From Gracilaria domingensis (Eukaryota > Rhodophyta > Florideophyceae > Gracilariales > Gracilariaceae), in the NCBI GenBank assembly GCA_022539475.1, contig VCMS01000256.1, positions 1-64,000 of the forward strand: 64,000 nucleotides of DNA, written 5' to 3'. The notes beneath the pieces were generated by a model. That model was not told the origin of the DNA. It saw only the letters and a list, made by a program, of their open reading frames with translations, and did not search any database. This document shows, piece after piece, positions 29,513 through 41,736 of the stretch (position 1 is its first letter; each line of letters starts with the position of its first letter). The position numbers were made by a program, and so were the translations under genes.

Positions 29513-31922
29513 TTAAACGGCCTTCGGGGCAACGGCATGGGACAGTATACCAGAAGTGAGATTGATTTTGGAACCTTTTCCTTTTGCTACAAGGCGAGAA
29601 ATTTGGTTCATGCTGCTGGACAACACTGTAAAAGAGCTTACTATCGGCGATACTTCATCGACGGTTCCCTTCATTAGAAGCTCCAGAAAGATGATGTGGA
29701 ACTGGAGTACGGAAAGAGCCTTAGGTGAAGAAAGCATGTTAATTAGTGGCATTAACGTGCACTCAATTTTCTGCTCCGCTTCTTTGACGCCAGGTATAGA
29801 CATGACGCAAGCTGCGCTTGCTTCTAGAAGCTGCATCTTGTCCTACTTCAGAAACTTGGGGTTCAGCACCATTTTCACCGCGTAGTCGCATAACATATTG
29901 GCAAACCGCCCAATATGGGCGTTTTTAGATTGCCTCAACCGCCGATAAACTGAATGCAGAGAAACACAAGAACTAGATCGTGCCGAGGTAGATGTGTTGG
30001 GATTGTCTATAACACTTGCGAATGGGTCAATGCATTCATCGAGTTTTTGTGACTCTGTTGAATACAACAAGACCAACACTCGCAATGGTTGAATCTTGAG
30101 AATGAGAAACTTGACGTCGTTCCACGCGATAATTACTTTAAATTCTTGCTGTTGAAATGCAGTCTTCTGCGTCATAACTTCAGCAGAGACTTTGATCGCA
30201 GCGATTCAGCATATGGCGTCTACCGTCGGGTATGTTGTATCTACGGAATATCACTACGCTTTTCTGTCCACGACGAACTCTCCAAAATCCCAGCTCTTAC
30301 TATCCGCACCAGGACACAAAATCTGTCCATAGAGCCCTGAACCAATAGATACTTTGGATCCGGCAAGGGCACTGTGAGCAAACGGACAAACCGTGAGAGT
30401 AAGAAAATTGCACTCACTTCCGGCGGAATGTGAGAAACCGTCCGAAGCGCACCGTACATGAGTCCATTCAGTTTCCTCCGGGCAACCCTTAAATGCATCT
30501 CCATCATAGTCACCTTCGCCCTACTCTTCCATGTCAGTGGAGACAGCAAACTTTAACACACTATCAGAGGTACCATGTAAGAAGCGAGGTATAAGGATTG
30601 AGCAAGTTCAGAACAAACCTTCTTTCTAGAAATATAGGCAGAGGTCGACGTAATGAAATTGAAGACTGTTTCTCTCAACAAATATGAAAGAGAGGTCAAA
30701 CCCGCAGTCATTAAATTGACGATGCCTGCCACAAGGTCGCGGTCATTATTCAAAAATCCGTTCGCGTTGTTTACATAGGAAGGAAAAGGAATGATTCAAA
30801 GTTTCCAGAGCACCTCGAAGAACTTTTCTGGGAATTCGTGAGCCTCCTCATCACTCGATTTTTGGGGTTCCGATTTGAACCACGCTTCTTTAATGGTGGA
30901 AACGAGTCTGTAAGATGCACGAGACTGCGTTACAGTAGAGTGAGCATTGGATGAGCTTGTCCAACCACATTGAGCAGTTTGAAAAAGACTTGGCAAAAAG
31001 CAGTGATGGGATTGAAATCACCCTCTGAAACAATTGCTGACGGAAAGGTCCTTCCGACGAAATGCAACAGAACGTTCAAAACTTCGTTTCTGATATCACC
31101 GCGACGGTTGTAAATGAGGTTGAAACAAGCTTGAGGAACGCGCATCGAAAACAAAGCCTGGAATGAGGCCCAAAAGAGAAACGATCGTATGCGTTGTACA
31201 GCGGAAAGAAGAGCACTCCAGATGGCAGTGTGATGAAAGTTGTCGGCGGCGGATATGATGAACGGCAGAGTTGTAGAAAGATTGAGCGCCACTGCATCGC
31301 AAAATCCCTGAAGGCGCTTGGAATGTACTGAGGAATGAAATGCATACATGTCATCGGAGGTATGAGTCAGCACTTGAAAGCCAATGTGCGCAGGCATCGC
31401 GATGACGTCATTAATGAAGTTGTTGTAGCGTTGCCACCATTCTCCAACAGCCAGTGCGGCAAGAAACGCAACGGCCTTGTCGGTATGCATGGAAGAATAG
31501 AGCGGACTTGGAGACACCAGTCGGAGCGCAAACTGGGGAACGTGCAAACGTAACGGTTTCGTCAAGTCGGTGAAGGAAGTCAGAACACGCTGCTAGAGCA
31601 AATAAGAGACATGTAGAATTTCGGCAGGTCTTTGTACATCAGTGAACGGCGGTTACGGATGAAGCATGCGATCGACAAGGGTGATCGCAGACTGCGGGTG
31701 AAGCGAGGTGGGGAGTTGGTTGAGTGCGGTCTCGGCTTGCTTAATCTGCGCGGCGTCATCAAGGTGAAGCTGATTTAGCACGTGTTTGTTGACTTGGAGC
31801 ATAGCAGCGATGTCTGACATGGCTGAGGGGGGAGGGCAGAATGCGAGGAGCTGTAGGAAGACGAAGCGGGCCGGTTGCAAAGAATAGATCGGTGGCAAAG
31901 AATGGGCGGGCTTCAGAGACAT
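29513..31922 (-). pseudogene. Karyopherin-like (importin-13/transportin-3 type) HEAT-repeat pseudogene
   Basis: Minus strand, starting MSDIAAMLQVNKHVLNQLHL. The segment IKQAETALNQL fits the first helix of an importin-beta N-terminal domain. The frame 31922-30930 stays coding-like for 330 codons with only two internal stops (TAA 31653-31655 and a TAG near 31580), and includes PFTDVQRPAEILHV, comparable to the DVQ.FAAQ.L motif of importin-13/transportin-3. Further frames 30996-30241 and 30175-29513 contain alternating amphipathic helices typical of HEAT repeats. In the family these proteins carry cargo through nuclear pores with Ran. The assignment rests on the N-terminal motifs and helical pattern; an exportin or other HEAT protein is possible. 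Confidence 0.5.
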
Positions 31923-32756
31923 TGAAAGCGCTGAGGAGCTGAAAACAAAAAGAACCGAACGAGCTGTACGTTGGGTACAGTGGTACGTGAGAACGGGCGG
32001 TAAGGAGGGAACGGCGCCTCTGCGAATGGTGGATGCACGAACGGCGGCGCAAAGCAGACGGCGTGGTTTCTATAGTTCTGTCACTCACCACGATCACCAG
32101 AATTCTGAGTCAAATCGTTGATTACATCTATCCACGGCACTCCCATTTGGATCCCCATGGGATAGAAAGGATCTTTCCTACTGTTGGTAATTTTTTGACA
32201 AGGCCAACTACGGATGTGGCCTTGTATGTACGTTTTGGAAGTACTATTCTGGTCTTTACGGAGGTAGTTCGATGAAGCTTTGATTCATTTTCATCTGGAC
32301 TTTGTTGGAGCCGTTTCCATAAGCACGAACAATTCCTCACCGACAAGAAGAGCAAGTACAAGGTAGAAGATTGCCATGCAAAATCGCAGCATCCGCCAGA
32401 CGAGCACTCGTTCTCCACCTCGAGGTGGGAAATACGTAGCAAGTAGAAATCCTAAATATGCATTTTACAAAAGCTAAGAAGTATATATGAATATATTTAC
32501 AGCATACACGTCTTTGATGTGTCCCGATTGGCCATAAACTGCGAAGGGCATCTGGTCCATTTTGGAGCACGCTTGCAAACAGATACAAGAATGGCCGTTT
32601 CAACCTATGGGGAACCGGTTAATTTGTTTGAAACGCTGTTGTGAAACGTTTAAGTATGTCTAGTTTGTTGCAACAAACTGGTGAATCCTCAGAACTTGGA
32701 TACAAACGTTCCACTTTGATTGACACATTAGATGACGCCGCTCATTCTCAACAATA
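31923..32756. other. No feature recognised
   Basis: Region between the divergent karyopherin-like pseudogene (minus) and TIR-domain gene (plus); it would contain both promoters. No strong motif seen. Confidence 0.4.
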
Positions 32757-33086
32757 TGTCTCAAAACGAATCTTCTTCGGACATCTCGGTTTCAAATATT
32801 GCTGAGCCATGCTGGTCAAGATAAGGGACCTATCGCTCGTCCTCTGTACCATCGCCTATGTCAGCGACATATTTTGATATTTCTCGAGGTCAGCTCTTTC
32901 GAGCATGGGAATGACTGCCCGGATTTGATAATGGAAGCAATGAGAACCGCACCCGTTGATGTTTTCACCCTTAGCCTAGAGTCTATTACAAAGGAATGGG
33001 GGATGTGTGAACTTGTAGAATTCGTTCGTCGTTTTGGCGGCGCCAAAGACTCTGGAGACACTCCCCCACTCCTCATACCTATATAT
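32757..33086 (+). pseudogene. TIR domain, first half, of a TIR-NB-ARC gene (cut by the MULE)
   Basis: ATG at 32757 opens MSQNESSSDISVS. One base must be skipped in the AAA at about 32792-32796 to enter the frame with LLSHAGQDKG (TIR box 1, usually FLSHxGxDK), HGNDCPDLIMEAMRTAPVDV and FTLSLESITKEWGMCELVEF (TIR box 2/3 region, including W..EL). The frame ends exactly at the MULE target duplication (33078-33086) and resumes after it at 40107 in the same phase. TIR domains act as NAD-cleaving or scaffold modules in innate immune receptors. The first half of the domain, up to PIY, is here. Confidence 0.8.
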
Positions 33087-33330
33087 GGCTTAGGGCCATT
33101 GTACACGACTAGCTGTCGTACGGATACGAGAAAATGACAGCGCTAGGCTCAAACACTGGTAGCCGACACAGAAGCACCGCAAAGGGCAATTCCTTCTTGG
33201 CCAATGAAACCTCCGAATTTGGCTTCCCAGCCTATGAAAGTCGTAAGCTCAAACATCGCCACAATCGCTCCAATATCTTTGTACAAGTCAGAGCAAACGT
33301 AAATAACGTAGCATTGATATTTCGGCGAAT
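33087..33330 (+). repeat. MULE left terminal inverted repeat
   Basis: About 245 bp, roughly 80% identical to the reverse complement of 39850-40097; identity fades after the shared TTGTACAAGTCAGAGCAAAC block. Long TIRs are characteristic of Mutator elements. Both copies contain a fortuitous open frame with similar peptides (33134 plus, 40049 minus). Confidence 0.85.
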
Positions 33331-33921
33331 GTCACATAGCGTGCCATTTTCAAACGTGACAAGCACTGAGCAATGTGACTGTCTCTGTTTGAAGTCTATG
33401 GTTGCGCTCAACGTCCCCGTTCATCCTCCTGGTACATTCATCTCGCATTATTGAGACAATATTGTCAGTTGTCTATCGAGTGAATGACACTAATTTTCCT
33501 GTCTCGAAATATATACATCTTTATGTAAGTATTTCAATCGTATTCCAAGATGGCTTTCCAAGATAACGAAGAGAACCAATGCAGACACCATTACTAATTC
33601 TCACTACCGGAAACAGTTCTAAATCGTTTGCTGAAAAACGAAGATGATGAGAAGATATCAAGTATTTGCAGAACATTTTTCAGAGATCTTGAACACTTTG
33701 GCAAGACAAAGCCACAAATTCATCAAAAAGGTTTCCAATTGTGCATTATCACTTTTACACAATAGTCAAAACGGAGGAACTCCATGATCCACCAATTTCG
33801 TTTGTTCGAAGCTCTAAAAGAGATCACATCTTAGTGCAGATCACATTGCGTCTGCGTTGATGGATACGCAACCTCTTCAGGGGGTTTGCTTTGAAGCTGC
33901 GAAACCGGTTTCAACATAAAA

Positions 33922-34561
33922 ATGTATGCAAGACGCATTGAGCAAAATCCTTCCGTGCGGAATGACTTTCTTCATAATCTGCGAAGCGTATTTACACTTA
34001 ACGCTACTAGTGAAGATCTTGCAATTCACACAGTGCTTGTGCTTTTGATTATTGATGGAATTCATTCCCGACTATTGATTGAGAAGAAATTCATCGTTCC
34101 TCCTCAAGAATTGAGAGAGAAACCCATTGTTTATTTTGGAGATAGCCTAAGATTCAAATGTCCTGAAAATGCCTTAAAGCTCTTCAAGGATGCAATTGAA
34201 TTTATTGTTCTTGATGGAAAAGAGCAGGCTTCGTTTTCTAAACAAAACTATATGTTAGATATGCGGGCTTTAAAACGCAACAAGATGGATACAGCTATGG
34301 TTGCTACGTCATTTCAGCTGCGACGGAGCCAGCCGCAGAGGCTGGATTGGCGCCAAAGAAAACGTATAAAGTTCGATACGATCCAGATCTATCAGAACTC
34401 TATCGATGGATGTCTACAAGAAGCCGTCTCTTGCAACTTATGCTATCTTCTCAATTATTTGAAACGGAAGACTTAACCGAGTTAATTGTATCTGATTACC
34501 ATTTAACGTTTTGCCAACATTACTTCAGATTCCGTGCGGAAGGTCAAACACGTTTAAACTA
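33922..34561 (+). pseudogene. Unrecognised ORFs inside the MULE
   Basis: Two overlapping frames (33922-34476 and 34347-34562) read as one protein with a shift near 34350: helical, moderately charged, with segments such as SEDLAIHTVLVLLIIDGIHS and RYDPDLSELYRWMSTRSRL. No family recognised. It could be the transposase N-terminus, a second MULE gene or a captured host fragment. Confidence 0.35.
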
Positions 34562-35069
34562 AGGTAAAGACAGTGTAGTAAGGCCTACAGATTTAAAGCT
34601 TAAGAATCAGAAACCGGTTCTTGAGGCATTGAAGAAAAGCAGAGAAGCAAACAAACTAAGACCGAATAGCAGCAATATAGGTGAATCTACTCCCGTTCTG
34701 GCGGGAGCGGAATTGAAATCTGGGGAAGATGTTGAGTTGTATGCAAGACCGAAAATGAAACTGAGGAAAGGAAAATTGAGGGTTAAGTTAACGAAATCTG
34801 TAAATCTGAAGGCACTGACCCGGAAGCGAGAGCACTTTCTATCCAAAATGATACCATAAAAACGGCAAAGAGGCGATTGAAAGCGAAATTACACCATTTG
34901 AATGCTAACGTATCTCCTTGTCCGCTTCGAAGGTCTCATAGAAAGGTTAGATTTCTGGACAGTACCACTGTTGCTAAATTCATTGTTGAGTTTTTACCTG
35001 AAAAGGTCTTCACGAAGTCTCTAAAGAATAGTTATCAATGCCGGAACTGATATGTTACAGACATAGACG

Positions 35070-36705
35070 ATGCTTTTGTTAGATGCAAAAAGAAGTGAAC
35101 CCAAAACAACACCTGTGAAGGGTAAGATAGGTACTCTTGGGAGCATGGAAAGCACTATGTCATCTTTTGAAAACCAAATGAAAAGCCCAAAGAGCAACAC
35201 GAGACAAGATGACACGTACACGGTTGGTCTGAGAAGTCCAATAGAAAAGACGGATATCTTTGAGGAGACAAGTAAGAACACCGAAGTTGACGCAAATTCT
35301 GTTGAGCTCTTGAAAGAAGACATAAGTGGAAAGAAATTGCATCTCAGTGGTGAAATATCTGACATAGTGCTCCTCATTTACTCCATTGCGCGTTCGAAAT
35401 GGTACACGTACGGCATTCACTACTGCAGGTTGGCACAGTTTCCAAAGAAGGATCAGAAACGTCTCATTAATGCACGTTTCCGATGCTTGCAACAGGCAGC
35501 TACGCTCGCTCTTGTCCTTCCAGAACCATGGTCTACTAGAAAGCATTAACGCAAGCTGGAAGGTTTCTGTCAAACTCAAGCATTCCCATGACGCCATCGA
35601 ATTCACATAAGAGATGATCGAAAAGCGATGCAACGGTTGAAAGGAGGTAATTCTTAAACGGTTCAGTTGCTGGAAACAAAAATATCACCGTAGTAATGAG
35701 GGGTTTTCGGAATCGCTCTATTTGAAATGCTTCCCCCGTAGTGATGCGAACTCTAGAGTAGAGACGACCTTCAACAAAACAGTTTCATTTCATGATTTTG
35801 TGGAAGCCCAGACCAACCTATGGTCAAATCACCCCTCAGAAGTGATACATCGCACACTTTCGCAACCCTAAATGTACAATGCCCGAGATAAAACCTCGGA
35901 TGGTAACTGCAGAAGGAGATCTTTTCACTCACTCTCGGAGTTATGATCTACCTGCAGTGTATTCTTACGCTTCAGTCGAGAAAAGTGGTGCCGGTGTGTA
36001 TATGTATGGCAGCGTCGGTGACGTAGGAAATGTGGTGAAGAGTAACGTCATATACATATGTACAGGAACGATTGATTACTCGTCACCACGGAAGCATTGC
36101 GACGAAGAATATTACAATCTTCCGGATGCGGACAATAAGCCGCAGTTGGAATTGACTTCTTTTGAACGTGATGACCTGAATTGCGTTCTGTCTCAGAATG
36201 AAGTACCGTCTGCTCTTCTGGAAAAGCTTCCTAATTATGGGGAGAGTAGCCGAGTAGAACTTATAGAAAAATTTCTCTTTCTTAATGATGACGAAGACGT
36301 TTCAAGGGATCTTCTTCGCATTCCGATGGAGGAAGAGAGCACAGATGGTAGCCGTACTGTAATTTCGGGAAAAGAGGGGGAATGTTTTAAGGAAGAAGTT
36401 TCCATGATGCTGACGATGACATAGATCCCTACTTTAAGGCGACTGTTATCGCTTACTTTGAAAGCTTACCATGTAATTTTCCAGAACAGGAGGTGATCAG
36501 GGGGGTCAGATTTATTGCAGAGACAATGTGGTATAACTTGATGTGCAGAATGTCGATCCTTTTCGGAGATAAATGTCTAGATCGGAAATTCGGGATAAAA
36601 GAAGATAAACGCATGCTTAAGAAGTGCATAATGAAGTGTCGAGAGAACGGAGAGCCCAATCTTTGCGGCTTTTCGCTAACGATTAAAACTCTTTTTCTTT
36701 TCTGA
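35070..36705 (+). pseudogene. Unrecognised ORFs inside the MULE, upstream of the transposase core
   Basis: Frames 35070-35549, 35879-36424 and 36493-36705 are open and protein-like: the first Lys/Ser-rich then helical, the second acidic, the third with RGVRFIAETMWYNLM. Their order and strand suggest an N-terminal extension of the transposase, but no motif proves it. Confidence 0.35.
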
Positions 36706-36808
36706 GAAGGAAACAGACGGAAAATCTTACGTCGGGGACTCCCGAATTGCTAAGAACAACCACGGTCCTTCGCGATTCACAGCTGTAATTAGGCACTTAC
36801 CTGCTAAG

Positions 36809-38708
36809 ATGCGCAAGGAGGCCATCCATATGACAAACCAACTGCACTCCTCTCTGGCAGATACTGTTAGAGACCTTCAGAATAAATATAATATTCTCAT
36901 AAACCCAAGGACAGTGAAGAAAATGCTCGGGTATGAACGCACTGTTAGCAATCTGAGAGATCTGGAATGCATGAAGTTGTACAAGGAGCTTGTTTGGTTA
37001 CGTAAGAACAATGTAGAGAACCGATACTTTGAGAGTCAAGACTCGGAAGGGCGAATGATATCAGCTTGTTGGGCGTTGGCGCAGTGGATTGAAGACTATA
37101 AACAATTTGGTGTTGTGCCTGGTATATCAGTGGATTGTAAAACGGTTGCAAATCGTTATAGGCTTCCGCTTATAACGATTAATGGAAGATCTAATGACGG
37201 CTTTGTGGTAGCATTCTCTGTGGGATTTATTGGAGGCGAATCCAAAGCCGACGTTTTGGACTTTCTTTTTCAGTTCAAATCTATGATCCCGATTTTACCA
37301 GCTATTGCTTCTATGGACCAGAGCTCCCATTGTATCGCAGCGACAGAAAAAGTTTTCACAAAATCGTTCATTGCGCTTGATGAATAGCATTTGAATGAGA
37401 AACAAATGCAAAATGTAACTACGTGGTGTGCACATATCAAGCAGATTGGATGTTACGATGACATATCGAAGGATATGTTTAATCTACGTAGATATAGAAC
37501 ACTTGTTATCTTCACAGAACGTCGCAGTGATTTTGTAGACAAATACTTTCGTGGATTCATGGAGAAATTACGGGTGTGATTTACATATTGATATGTACAC
37601 ATATCACATATGCTTTTGGCATGTTTTCGCAATATCGCCGTACCACGTCGTTTCTTTTTTCAGTGGAAGAGATACACAGAAGCCTCCAATTCGGGATATC
37701 GAGCTTACATTTTATCCAAGAAGATGCCATTTAGTGATATCCCAAAACAGCTAAAAGTGATGAGTTAGAGGCGTCAGGAGGAGCGCAAAAAAGCAAGAGT
37801 TTGTTCGATATCACCACTGAGCTCTCGCTACCGATCAATTCGACATTGTATGCTGCCTACCTCATCTCACCTTCTTGACGAGCGTATTTTGAAGTACAAG
37901 AGTTACTCATCGACAAAGTTCCGGGCACTCAGTATTGAGCCGTCCCGAAACTATGCGATTAAGAGCGTGCATGTTTTACAGCCCGAAGAATTGCACTGGC
38001 AGGGTTACAGCTTTCTGAAAGAACAACCGTTGGTTCCGTGGCTTGCTTTGAACTCACATGGAGCTTTCATTTGATCCAGAAGCTTCAACAACCTAATTGT
38101 CCTCCCCCTATCCCTCCAAATACAACACTGATTGTTCTATTCGCCTGAAAAGAGACACAGGACGAGGAAGACGTGTAGAGTGAGCTTATTGCTAGATGTG
38201 ACTGTAACAGAACAGAGTCAACGAGATTTACTTGTCGCCACATCGTAAGATGTGCTTTCGCGTACAAAGACGATGTACTCAGAGAGCCGCATCTGAAAGA
38301 TATCTTGGAAGAGTTTGTAGAGCTTAAGTCTTTTTTCCCCCATACTGGCGCTAAAATATAGAGGAGTTCAACTTCGACCGTATCTGTGACATTCGCAATA
38401 GCTGTAGGGTTCCTGATATGGAACGATTGAATTTGCTGATGGAATCCGATTTAAGCATACTTCCTCATGATTGGATTTTAAAAGACTTTCTTCATAAGTG
38501 TACTGACGCTGAAGTTCAGAAGCATCTTAAGTGGTCGGAAAATCATGCAATATTTAACCAAGTGCACAGAATTGTTGACAGCATTGGGCCAGCCGCGGTC
38601 GAAAACTTTAGCGAGCTTCTCAAAGAAGCAAGAAGGCGGTACAGCAGAGGAGAAATGGTTGCAAAGAAAATCTTGACGAACTCAATATTGGTATGCATGG
38701 TTACATGA
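36809..38708 (+). pseudogene. MULE transposase with SWIM zinc finger
   Basis: 36809-37387 starts at ATG and carries the MULE catalytic region: VPGISVDCKTVANRYRLPLI (first Asp), then FVVAFSVGFIGGESKADV and IASMDQSSHCIAATEKVF (second Asp region). A TAG at 37385-37387 (LDE*HLNEKQ) interrupts it, and the same frame continues with TWCAHI, the C-x-x-H motif. Further on, 38197-38244 encodes CDCNRTESTRFTCRHI, a perfect SWIM finger CxCx(n)CxH, followed by a helical tail to 38708. SWIM fingers follow the DDE domain in MULE and FAR1-type transposases and help bind the terminal repeats. Several frameshifts lie between 37570 and 38160. Confidence 0.82.
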
Positions 38709-39849
38709 CAGAAAGGACAGAATCCATATATCTGATAGAGATATAGAAGAAACCGTCCCGGTATTGAAGCCACCCATTCGGCCAAGATTGAAGATAACCA
38801 AGCGCAAGCAAAACTTCACAGAGAAGTTCAGTGCAAAGAAAGGACGCTCAGCTCACCCTTTTGCTCAGACGTAGCTAACGAAAGGGGTACGGCAAAAACC
38901 AGTGCCGAGCAAGAACTATCGCAATCTCCAACGACCGTCATACAGAAAGCCAACCAGAAAACGGATAAGTGCTGCTCATTGCAAAGCAATAGATATTACA
39001 GAAAGTGTGCATCGTAAGTAACACATGGAAACGGAATGTAGGTCACAAATATGCACATCACCGGAAAGCTCTCATTGACGTTGAATTCCAAGGTATTTTG
39101 CTATAAAGACTTGTTTCTTCCCTTCATGATAATAAACAGTTGTTCTTCAACTTGTTCTTGGAATACAAAAGGATCGTAGTCCTTCAAAATAAATGCATAC
39201 GCTTACAATTATAAACAGCGTCTGCAGGCGTCGTCTAGATGACAGTAAGCACCAACACGAAAGCGGTGCTTCATGTTCAGACCTAACGTGCGCCACTAGT
39301 GGCCCCTTTTTTTCTCTGCGCACGTCTTTGGATTGCTGGGCATGCGGCGTCACACTTTCTGTACGAGGCAATGCGTTAACTGGAGGCTGAAAAGCTCTTA
39401 AATTTCGAACAGAGCGTTTTGTCACTGCACAAATTCTTTAAGATCTCTTCACTCAGTACAATGTGGCCTTTTGAAAACAATTCTTGTGGAAGGATACTTA
39501 CACCAATGATTTAAAGCTTGTGATCGTTCTAGTTTGCACGGAATTTGTAACCTTGGCATTAAAGCCAAACTTTGAACTTCTCACGGTCAATCTCAATCTG
39601 CAACTACATGTGGCCATGTGTGACCACCTTTGGCCTGCTGCGACGTTAAAGCCCCTTTTGCAAAGTTTGGAGTTCATTCTATACTGTTGCTTGCAGGTCA
39701 GTTCAGGCAGTTGAAGCAGTCGCCGCAGACTACATAGAAGTATGGATTGGCAAGTAATGTGAGTGAATGAATTATGGGCGGGAAAGGTGAGAATGGATTG
39801 CAGAATGACAGGCGTGGTCACTGCCTGCGTGGTTTATGTGCATGTTTCG
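38709..39849. other. MULE interior without recognised genes
   Basis: Short frames only. Nothing recognised before the right TIR. Confidence 0.45.
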
Positions 39850-40097
39850 GTTTGGTATGCCCGCCAAAAGTAAATCTTGCAATGTTTGCTCTGACTTGTA
39901 CAAAAGATATTGGAGTGATTGTGGAAATGTTTGACCCTACGACTTTCATAGGCGGAGAAGCCAAATTTGAAGGTTTCATTGGTCGAGAAGTTATTGCTCC
40001 TTGCGATGCTTCTGTGGCGGGTACGAGTGTTTGAGCATTGCGCTGCCATTGACTCGTATCTCTACGTCGGCTACGTCGTGTACATTGGCCCTGAGCC
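39850..40097 (-). repeat. MULE right terminal inverted repeat
   Basis: Inverted copy of 33087-33330. Ends ...TTGGCCCTGAGCC at 40097, immediately followed by the target duplication TCTATATAT. Confidence 0.85.
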
Positions 40098-40445
40098 TCT
40101 ATATATTACCATTTAACGACCCGCGAATGTCGTGATCCGAGAATGTTCCGGACGTACAGCGATATGTTTAAAAACAACGGATTGTTTCAACGTGCATGGG
40201 AAGGTGTCACGTTGTCTGAAGATGTCAGTCATGCATTGGGCATTGCTGCCACTATATGAGGCATTGAGAGACATTTAGGCGCCCGTAACTCCAAGCGTCC
40301 GATGGTTTCCATCAAAAATTCGTTTCTCAGAATAGTTTTAAAGAGATTGTAGAAAGCGGTCTGAAAATTTGCCTCGTTAAAGATATTATCCTGCGGTACT
40401 AAATGAGGATCTCATCTTTGACACCGCTCAGAGAGTTTGCCAAGT
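40098..40445 (+). pseudogene. TIR domain, second half, of the TIR-NB-ARC gene
   Basis: Resumes at codon TAC 40107 in phase with the left half. It reads ECRDPRMFRTYSDMFKNNG, then SEDVSHALGIAATI, a TGA at 40257-40259, and GIERHLGARN, followed after a shift near 40325 by SFKEIVESGLKI. These match the C-terminal part of TIR domains and the linker helix running into NB-ARC (the ...AITGIEN....FVKEIVE pattern). No function can remain in this copy because of the insertion, the TGA and the frameshift. Confidence 0.72.
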
Positions 40446-40599
40446 GAATGAATGTCAAAGAATGGTTACCCTCAAACCAACACAGCATGAAATGTACTTT
40501 GCGAGGGTCAATGTGACACCAAATCCACCCCAACTGATTCTGGATAATGGAACTCTAACAACAAGAGAAGGTAGTCTAAAGGCTGCGGTTTTGGGTTGA

Positions 40600-41030
40600 A
40601 GTAGGGACTGAATGATTGCTGTTGTAGCTGCTTAGAGGGGAGGGGTTGGCAAGACGTGTGCCTTAAGTACACTTGCCGAGCTCTGAAATCCTAAACGCGT
40701 TTTATGGAGGCATATTGTTCATTGAACTTGGAATCTACGCTCGAATATCTTCTGTCTCTTGCAAACGCTAGTTTTTGGCGAGGGTCGTCCAGTAAAATTT
40801 TTGAAAAAATATCGAGATCAATTATTTCAAATTTTGGAGATAATTGCTTGGGTCGTCCAGAATCGCTGTGCAGTAAATACTGTTGGGTTTTCCACTCGTG
40901 CTAGTTCTTTAGTCGAGAGCTACCTGAACGGTATTTCGCGAAGTCTAGGTTTAGTTTCCATTAAGGTGCACATTACACGATACCTTCTGCGGAATGATAC
41001 CCTGCAACGCATGGAATACTGGTGCTAGTA
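40600..41030 (+). pseudogene. NB-ARC ATPase fragment of the TIR-NB-ARC gene
   Basis: IAVVAA, then a TAG, then RGGVGKTCALSTLAEL: a P-loop GGVGKT at 40639-40656 with a hydrophobic strand before it, as in NB-ARC proteins. After a frame change, FYGGILFIELGIYA (about 40700) matches the F.GGI.FI.LG strand that follows the first helix in NB-ARC domains. WVVQNRCAVNTVGFSTRASS continues it to about 41030. Kinase-2 and later motifs are not found and the gene ends in decay before the hairpin cluster. Together with the TIR halves this is a nucleotide-binding immune-receptor-like gene (STAND NTPase). Any C-terminal repeat domain is missing. Confidence 0.65.
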
Positions 41031-41158
41031 CAGATGATGCCCATTACGAAATCATACCGTTTTATTCGTATCTATTCTTCTATCGACCGCTTTTGCTAAC
41101 CACTACTTCGCTATATTACATGTACTATTTCCTCATGATGGAGCGGGTGTAGGCGCAA

Positions 41159-41311
41159 TCTGCGGCAGATGCCGCAGACTGCACCTCCACCAAAGTGCGG
41201 TATCGGTAGAACGCATACGCGCTCCGAGAAGATGAGGCGCGAAGCGCCTCATCCTCTCCGTTCCTCAAGTAGGGAACCATGCCCAGATGCGTGGTTGCCA
41301 ACTTGAGGAAC
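41159..41311. other. Three adjacent hairpins
   Basis: TCTGCGGC/GCCGCAGA (41159-41166, 41171-41178, loop 4), GATGAGGCGC/GCGCCTCATC (41231-41240, 41244-41253, loop 3) and GTTCCTCAAGT/ACTTGAGGAAC (41260-41270, 41301-41311) enclosing a further GGAACCA/TGGTTGCC pairing. All arms are perfect. No ORF here. Confidence 0.7.
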
Positions 41312-41736
41312 CTGCACCTTCAACTCGAGAGCTACGTCCGTACCAAAAGTCATTTACCTGTATACGCAAGCAGAAAGTATCCATAAGTTGGTCAATGCTC
41401 CGTTGGATACATTTGAAATGCAATGAAACCTACCATTGATAAAGCAAAACAGAAACGTTGCGCTAGAAAATTCGAGGGACCTAGTAACTCGCAAAAGGAA
41501 GAAGAAAAAGGAAAGGGATCGGTTGGATTAGCAGCAATCCATTCATAGTAAAACGCGAAAGGTCTCCAAGCGAGAACTCACAATCAACGACACCGAGAAT
41601 GCCCATGCAGCAAAAGTACCCCAGGATGCGATAAACGAGAGAGCAGCCTATGTCCCAACCGAGTACCAGAATCGCCTATCCCGAACAGTCAGAGATCTGA
41701 GATCGCCAAGAAACCAACTTGGTTTGTTGCACCATA

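Larger units (their letters stand above)
33087..40097 (+). mobile_element. Mutator-like element (MULE), 7.0 kb
   Basis: Terminal inverted repeats start GGCTTAGGGCCATTGTACAC (left, 33087) and, on the other strand, GGCTCAGGGCCAATGTACAC (right, ending 40097). The 9-bp flanks CCTATATAT (33078-33086) and TCTATATAT (40098-40106) form the 9-bp target duplication expected of Mutator elements, with one mismatch. It encodes a MULE-type transposase with a SWIM zinc finger (36809-38708). The interrupted host reading frame is in phase across the insertion. Stops and frameshifts in the transposase mark it as inactive. Confidence 0.9.

Noticed and set aside
33134-33454. ORF similar to the one at 40049-39834 (minus) as a gene pair
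   Set aside because: The similarity comes from the MULE terminal inverted repeats, not from related genes.
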